Position numbers and translations under genes: made by a program. 64,000 bases of DNA from DATGZH01 sp035297265 (GTDB lineage: Bacteria > Actinomycetota > Acidimicrobiia > Acidimicrobiales > RAAP-2), in contig DATGZH010000029.1 in the NCBI GenBank assembly GCA_035297265.1, positions 68,626 through 132,625 on the forward strand. Direction: 5' to 3'. The stretch's first letter is position 1. Every line of letters begins with the position of its first letter. This document shows positions 59,557 to 64,000 of this stretch, piece by piece. The notes under the pieces are model-generated. The model was given only the letters and a program-made list of their open reading frames with translations. It did not search any database and was not told the origin of the DNA.

Positions 59557-61236
59557 TCAGCTCGTCGAGGTCACCTCGCAGAAGCCCAGCGGATGCCCGG
59601 GCGTGCCCGGCCCGCCGGCCGGGACAACGGCGTTGTCCGCCGTGGCGTAGTCGAGGTGGAGGTCGGTGAGCTGGTAGCCGGCCGAGTTGCCCGGCGGGCT
59701 GATCGGCTGGTTCTGCCAGATCTCGCCATACCCCGTGCCGCTGACGCCGTTAGTGGCCGCGAGGAGCGACATAGCGCCGTGGTCCACGCTCCCCTCGTCG
59801 ACGGGCACGTCGGTGACCTTGCCCTGTGAGGCGCCACCGGTGATCGGGTAGAAGCCGGCGGCCTCGATCGCCGTCTGGATCTCGTCCTCGTACCAGAGCC
59901 CCGTGTTCGGGTCTTCGATCGTGTTCGAGGTCGTCTGGGTCACCTTCTTCGGCAGGTTGTCGTTGGACTGGTCGAGCGTCTGGGGCTTGCAGATGAAGCC
60001 GGCCTCACTCACGTAGTTCAGCGTCGCCGGCGTGGCCTCCGGGAAGCTCCCGAAGCCGTTCGAGTAGACGTTGAAGACCTGGCGCTCGATCGGCCATGTC
60101 CCCTCGAGGATGCTGGCCTCGTTCGGCGTGGCCCCGCTGATCTGGCCGAGGGCATTGGCGGTGCCGCTCGGCAGCGGGCTCCCACCACAGTCGCTGCCGG
60201 TCTTCTTCTTGCCGCCCTTGCCACAGGTCACCCCGTAGTAGCCGACCGAGAAGTAGAAGGCCGAGTCGGACTGGAGGGCAGTCACGTTCTCCGAGCCGTT
60301 CGCCGAGTTGCCGAAGTTCACGCCACCCACGGTCAGCTGGGAGCCGTTCACCTCGGGCGTCGTCCCGATCTGGGCGTCCTCGTCCTGGAAGACGATCTCG
60401 GGCCCGGCGCACTGGGTGCCGGCCAGGCCGCCGCTGCCGGCTACGGCGCAGTTGACCGGGTTCGTCGCCTTGGAGGGGTCGAAGCCGAGCCAGAGGGCGA
60501 AGGTCTTCTGGAGGCCGGAGCCCTCCGGGGCCGAGTAGACGATAATCGGGGCGTTGGCTCCGCCGAGCTGGCTCCAGTTGTCGATCGTCCCGTTGTAGAT
60601 GCCGACGAGCTGGGCCTTCGTCAGGTTGGTGACGGACTGCGAGGACGAGTTCGACCCGCCGACCGTTGTGAAGTGGAACCACGACAGACCGTCGTCGGCG
60701 AAGGCCACGAAGTTAAGGCCCCCAACGGCGGTCGTCCCGAGGGCGGCGATGCTGCTCGAGGACCGCACGTAATTGTCGTTCTCGGCCACCGGCTCCGTCG
60801 TGGTCTGCTGGAGTGTCAGCTGGATGACGCCACTCCCCGACCCGATGGCCGGCTCCTCCACCGACACGTCGTTGATGGGGTTCTCCGTGTAGCCGGCGTT
60901 CTGCTGGGGTGTGAGGGTGGGTGAGCCCTCGGTCACCGGGTCGGTGCACTCGTAATCGAGGGGTTCGGGGGTGCCCGACACCGACTCGGTGAGCTGGCAC
61001 CCGGGGGCGTCGTTGAAGAGCGTGTCGAGGCTCTGTGACAGGTTGTAGTTGGCCTGCGCGCCGGTGCCGACGATCAGGTTGTTCGCCGGCGGCTGGTTGC
61101 CCGTTCCGGGCAAGGCTCCGGCCGGCACGGCTGACGCCGTCACGACGGCCAACGCCCCGGCGAGCGACGAGAGGACGACGACCGCCCTCCGCCGATGCGC
61201 TCCCGGGCGCGACGCCCGGCCATCACGATGCCTCAC
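59557..61236 (-). CDS. secreted PstS-like substrate-binding domain protein
   Basis: A 559-residue protein. RRRAVVVLSSLAGALAVVTA is a Sec signal, with cleavage near PAGALPG. IYNGTIDNWSQLGG followed by IIVYSAPEGSGLQKTFALWL matches the phosphate-binding region of PstS (domain 2), though the protein is much longer than PstS (about 330-370) because of loop insertions with several cysteine pairs (CQLTE, CTDP, CGKGG, CGGS). The phosphate-specific Asp of PstS is not evident, so the ligand is uncertain. GTG 61236 follows a GGAGGAGG ribosome-binding site. It has a strong promoter. No pstCAB genes are here. Confidence 0.75.
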   Translation of the reverse strand: MRHRDGRASRPGAHRRRAVVVLSSLAGALAVVTASAVPAGALPGTGNQPPANNLIVGTGAQANYNLSQSLDTLFNDAPGCQLTESVSGTPEPLDYECTDPVTEGSPTLTPQQNAGYTENPINDVSVEEPAIGSGSGVIQLTLQQTTTEPVAENDNYVRSSSSIAALGTTAVGGLNFVAFADDGLSWFHFTTVGGSNSSSQSVTNLTKAQLVGIYNGTIDNWSQLGGANAPIIVYSAPEGSGLQKTFALWLGFDPSKATNPVNCAVAGSGGLAGTQCAGPEIVFQDEDAQIGTTPEVNGSQLTVGGVNFGNSANGSENVTALQSDSAFYFSVGYYGVTCGKGGKKKTGSDCGGSPLPSGTANALGQISGATPNEASILEGTWPIERQVFNVYSNGFGSFPEATPATLNYVSEAGFICKPQTLDQSNDNLPKKVTQTTSNTIEDPNTGLWYEDEIQTAIEAAGFYPITGGASQGKVTDVPVDEGSVDHGAMSLLAATNGVSGTGYGEIWQNQPISPPGNSAGYQLTDLHLDYATADNAVVPAGGPGTPGHPLGFCEVTSTS

Positions 61237-61597
61237 TGGCTTTCCTCCTCCGCTCGGCGCCGCAGGAGAGCCCGACGGCAAGAGCCGGTGAGGCTGCGGC
61301 GTAGGACCGACAGAATTCCTACAAACTCCAGCTACTTCCTAAATATGACTGACTCCATCGAGATTATAGAGAAGGGCCGAGCACAGGGCAAGTGCGCAGA
61401 CGACGAAGCTGTCCCGCCCGGCTGGCGGGCGCGATGTGTCAGGCGCTCAGCGGCGGCGCGCTCGCCCGGCCGACCGGGCCATCACGTGGAGCGTGCGACT
61501 CCGCGGCGGAAGGGGGTCACGCCGCGACACTCCCAGTCGGCTTCGGGCACCGCGTCCTGGTCGGGGCGGCGGGCGACCGGCCCGAGCTGGTCGGTCG
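61237..61597. other. 361-base gap with the promoter of the PstS-like gene
   Basis: No gene is visible. The left third is AT-richer than the rest of the window and holds the promoter. The right part holds two perfect six-pair hairpins, CCCGCC/GGCGGG (61413-61429) and GCCCGG/CCGGGC (61464-61479), that may end the transcript of the upstream minus-strand gene. Confidence 0.5.
61363..61391 (-). promoter_or_regulatory. consensus promoter of the PstS-like gene
   Basis: On the minus strand TTGCCC (61391-61386), a 17-base spacer and a perfect TATAAT (61368-61363). The start would be near 61356, giving a leader of about 120 nt before GTG 61236. This is the closest match to a housekeeping consensus in the window. 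Confidence 0.6.
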
Positions 61598-63490
61598 TCA
61601 GCCGTGGATGTCCGCCGTTACGTCGGCCAGGGCCTGGGTGTAGACGGCCGACGGCAGCGGCACGAAGCCGGGGGGTAGGTCACCGGTGTCGGTCCCGCCG
61701 GTGAGGTCGAGGATCTGGGTGAGCAGGTCGGTCAACGCCGTCGCCTCGGTGGGCGGGAGCGTGCCCGTCGGCACCGCGGCGTAGATCACGTCGGGGAGGG
61801 GGTAGGCGGCGGGGTCACCCGTGTCGTCGTAGTTGAACGTGTACGAGCCGTCGGCGTTCGTCGTGGCGTCGGCCAGCGCCGCGTCGATGGAGGCCGCCGT
61901 CGGCGCCACGAACTGGCCGGTGGCGTTCTGGAGCGACGCCGGGTAGAGCCCGTAGAAGTCGGACTCGGCCCAGTTCATCGTGGCGAAACCGGCCAACTGC
62001 GGGTCGGCGAAGCCCGGTGGTGGCACAAAGCCCGACGCTCCCTCCAGGTTGTTCGCCTGTTGGTCGGGCTGGGCGTCGGCCGACCATTGGCTCGGCGAGC
62101 CGATCTGAAGCGCCGGGAGCTGGTCGGTGTCGAGCGGGCACGCAGCCGAGGGATCGCCGGCCGCCTGCAGCCCGTCCACCAGCTGCTGGGCGCCCGTCTG
62201 GCTCTCGGTCACCGTCTGGCCCGTGAGGGGCACGGTCACCGGCTGGTTCGGGGCGGCGCAGAGCCATTGGAACAGCTGGTCGGTCACCCCCGTCGGGTCG
62301 GAGCGGAGGAACGTCCCGTAGCTCTGCTCGTCGAAGTAGGGGAGCTTCTTCGAGTAGGGCACGGCGTTCAGCTGCATGAGCAGCGAGCACGAGCCGGTCT
62401 TGGCCTCACACGGGAGGCGGCAACCGGCTGGCGGGCACGGTGTCAGATCGGCATCGTCGAAGGCGGTGAAGGCGAAGGGCAGGAGCCCGCCCACCATGTT
62501 CGGCGTGAGGTCCCAGGCGTCCTGTGGATAGCCGACACCGCCGAGGATCATGATGCCCTTCGTCCCGACGACGTTGGCCGACAGGGCAATCGGGATGAGG
62601 GCCAGGTGACCGGCGATCTGCGCCTGCTGGTCCGGCGACTCCGGGTCGTCCGTGAACGCCACGTCAACGTTCCCCTCCGCGGCCTGCGTGACGGCGTTCA
62701 CCCCGTCCACCGCCGTGTTGACCGCCACCGCGGGATTCGCGCCCTCACAGCTGACCCGGGCCGCCTCGGGCAGCAGTTGCTCGATGCCGAACTCGCTCTC
62801 GGTGGTGACCTGCGACTCGCCGGCGCACCCTGAGGTCGCCGGGGCGAAGTTGACCGGGATGACCGCGGTGTTGGCCGCCGACGGCGCCACTCCGGGAGTC
62901 GTGAAGACGTCGATAGAACAGGGATTCGCCGGTGTGCCGTCGCAGAAGAAGGAGTCCTCGGTCGGGTCGAAACCACCGGCGACGACGTGTTGACCCCAGA
63001 GCGGCGGGTCTGAGGTGCCCACTTCGGCCACCTGCAGGCTGAACGACGTGGTGCCGTTCTTGAACGGCTCAATGTCCACCGGCTCGTGCGACAAGACCGA
63101 GCTCGGCGGTATGCCGGGAGGGGTGGTGGGCGTGAAGCAGAGCGGTGGCGCCGGCAGCGTCGTGAGATCCGAGCAGTAGTCGACGAGGACCGGGGTGCCC
63201 TTCGGGAGCCGGTAGAGGTTGACGTACAGCCACTGGTCGGCACCGACGTCGCTGTCCGGGCCGATCTGCACGACCGGGCACTTCTTCTGCCCGCACGGGA
63301 TCGTCGTGCAGCTCCAGCCGGAGGGGCACTTGGGGGGCTTGCCCTTGCCGGGGTCGAGCGCGCCGGCTGGCCCCACCGCTGCGGGCAACACCGTCAGCGG
63401 CAGCAGCAACGCGAGGGCGACGATGACCAAGCGCGGCGACGATGGTCGAGCAGTCGGGTTTCCCCTCACCTGAGCACCCCCTGCCGTCAT
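61598..63490 (-). CDS. large secreted PstS-like substrate-binding protein
   Basis: A 630-residue protein. A signal helix (VIVALALLLPLTVLPAAVG) near residues 22-42 ends at GPAGALDPG. A cysteine-rich N-terminal ~180 residues (PKCPSGWSCTTIPCGQKKCP) is a predicted beta domain. A PBP-type region includes NVDVAFTDDPESPDQQAQ and SYGTFLRSDPTGVTDQLFQW, which aligns in pattern with the PstS RSDGSGT loop. The C terminus is Pro/Thr-rich with no anchor. Ligand unknown. It lies upstream of, and on the same strand as, the smaller PstS-like gene. ATG 63490 precedes the signal; the frame is open to 63526. Confidence 0.65.
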   Translation of the reverse strand: MTAGGAQVRGNPTARPSSPRLVIVALALLLPLTVLPAAVGPAGALDPGKGKPPKCPSGWSCTTIPCGQKKCPVVQIGPDSDVGADQWLYVNLYRLPKGTPVLVDYCSDLTTLPAPPLCFTPTTPPGIPPSSVLSHEPVDIEPFKNGTTSFSLQVAEVGTSDPPLWGQHVVAGGFDPTEDSFFCDGTPANPCSIDVFTTPGVAPSAANTAVIPVNFAPATSGCAGESQVTTESEFGIEQLLPEAARVSCEGANPAVAVNTAVDGVNAVTQAAEGNVDVAFTDDPESPDQQAQIAGHLALIPIALSANVVGTKGIMILGGVGYPQDAWDLTPNMVGGLLPFAFTAFDDADLTPCPPAGCRLPCEAKTGSCSLLMQLNAVPYSKKLPYFDEQSYGTFLRSDPTGVTDQLFQWLCAAPNQPVTVPLTGQTVTESQTGAQQLVDGLQAAGDPSAACPLDTDQLPALQIGSPSQWSADAQPDQQANNLEGASGFVPPPGFADPQLAGFATMNWAESDFYGLYPASLQNATGQFVAPTAASIDAALADATTNADGSYTFNYDDTGDPAAYPLPDVIYAAVPTGTLPPTEATALTDLLTQILDLTGGTDTGDLPPGFVPLPSAVYTQALADVTADIHG

Positions 63491-63598
63491 GGTGCCCGCC
63501 CCCGCTGGCGGACCCCCCTTGGGCACGGATCGTACCGCCGGTGGTGTCGGCCGCCGATCGGTGCCGTTGAACCGCCCGGACGCCGGCCGAGTGTTGAC

Positions 63599-64000
63599 TC
63601 AGCTCTTGGGCACGGCCGGACCGTAGGGCTTGTCGCCCCGGAGCGTCACCCGGTGGCCCAGACGCGGCGCCTTCCCGTAGTCGTCGAGGGCGTAGTGGAG
63701 CGTGGCCCGGTTGTCCCAGAAGGCGAGCGATCCCGGCTGCCAGCGGAACCGGCAGGTGAGCTCGGGCTGGACGCAGTGCCGGTAGAGCATGTCGAGGATG
63801 GCCGAGCTCTCCGTGTCGGAGAAGCCGAGGATCATCTTGGTGAAGTGCTTGTTCACGAAGAGGCCGTTGCGGCCGTTCTCCGGGTGGGTCCGTACGACCG
63901 GGTGGAGGGCCGGCAAGAGCTTCTCCCGCCACTCGCCGTTCCAGGTGTAGCCGCCGTTCTCCTCGACCTCGGCGGCGAACCACGGGTCGTGGTGGATGGC
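63599..64000 (-). CDS. TauD/TfdA-family 2-oxoglutarate-dependent dioxygenase (C-terminal part)
   Basis: A 133-residue fragment continuing past the right edge. HPVVRTHPENGRNGLFVNKH, CRFRWQPGSLAFWDNRATLH and the final GHRVTLRGDKPYG match the C-terminal third of TauD/TfdA enzymes. The distal iron-binding His is in NRATLHYALDDYG and the 2-oxoglutarate-binding Arg in HRVTLRG. The HxD pair would lie beyond the window. Family members hydroxylate taurine, alkyl sulfates or aryloxy acids, releasing sulfite or a similar group. The stop is at 63599; the 108 bases to the next gene show no clear signal. Confidence 0.88.
   Translation of the reverse strand, partial: AIHHDPWFAAEVEENGGYTWNGEWREKLLPALHPVVRTHPENGRNGLFVNKHFTKMILGFSDTESSAILDMLYRHCVQPELTCRFRWQPGSLAFWDNRATLHYALDDYGKAPRLGHRVTLRGDKPYGPAVPKS

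Overview
This is a very GC-rich window from an actinobacterium-like chromosome, most plausibly a member of the class Acidimicrobiia (inference). Supporting signs are GTG/TTG start codons, ATGA/GTGA gene overlaps, an Rpf-type resuscitation factor, NarL-type two-component genes, acyl-CoA carboxylase and acyl-CoA dehydrogenase genes, and proteins carrying a GWW-x-ASDG-x-WYPPE motif that I associate with Acidimicrobiia proteomes. No phage, IS element, CRISPR array, tRNA or rRNA was seen. About 52 complete genes and two edge fragments are called.

Region 1 (1-16.4 kb) is a mosaic of single metabolic genes: a PLP decarboxylase, a sulfatase, a PanE-like reductase, an MpaB-type oxygenase, an aldose epimerase, SurE, a secreted Rpf protein, a VOC protein, hydrolases, ArfB, an aldo-keto reductase, MmsA, a PEP-mutase-family enzyme and a small ClpX-zinc-finger/HTH protein behind a striking operator-like promoter. 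Many of these genes have a TANNNT -10 hexamer only 4-10 nt before the start codon, which suggests leaderless mRNAs. Region 2 (16.5-23.4 kb) holds two membrane proteins (one with a duplicated WYPPE motif), a three-gene sensor kinase/regulator unit, two acetyltransferases and NDH-2.

Region 3 (23.4-29 kb) is a complete five-gene peptide/nickel-type ABC importer read leftward from a promoter near 29.15 kb. Region 4 (29.2-37.4 kb) holds an acyl-CoA dehydrogenase, a DUF167 protein, a small acetyltransferase, a PAS-GAF-GAF-PP2C phosphatase, an epimerase, an ATP-grasp enzyme and a stand-alone OLD-like ATPase/nuclease. Region 5 (37.4-42.9 kb) is a leftward operon of acyl-CoA carboxylase beta, biotin-containing alpha and an AtuA-like protein, resembling acyclic-terpene or branched acyl-CoA catabolism.

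Region 6 (43.0-46.6 kb) encodes a two-gene ABC system whose ATPase carries a C-terminal cyclic-nucleotide-binding domain, followed by a convergent WYPPE-motif membrane protein. Region 7 (46.8-59.4 kb) is the most interesting part. A tight catabolic run (GH4 glycosidase, 3-hydroxyisobutyrate-dehydrogenase-like reductase, class I aldolase, FGGY kinase, LarA-like nickel racemase) is followed by a LIV-type importer compressed by two fusions (MFS::LivF and LivH::LivM) plus LivG and a binding protein. Together they look like uptake and breakdown of an unidentified glycoside or sugar acid. Region 8 (59.5-64 kb) holds two large secreted PstS-like proteins read leftward without a permease, and the C-terminal part of a TauD-type dioxygenase.
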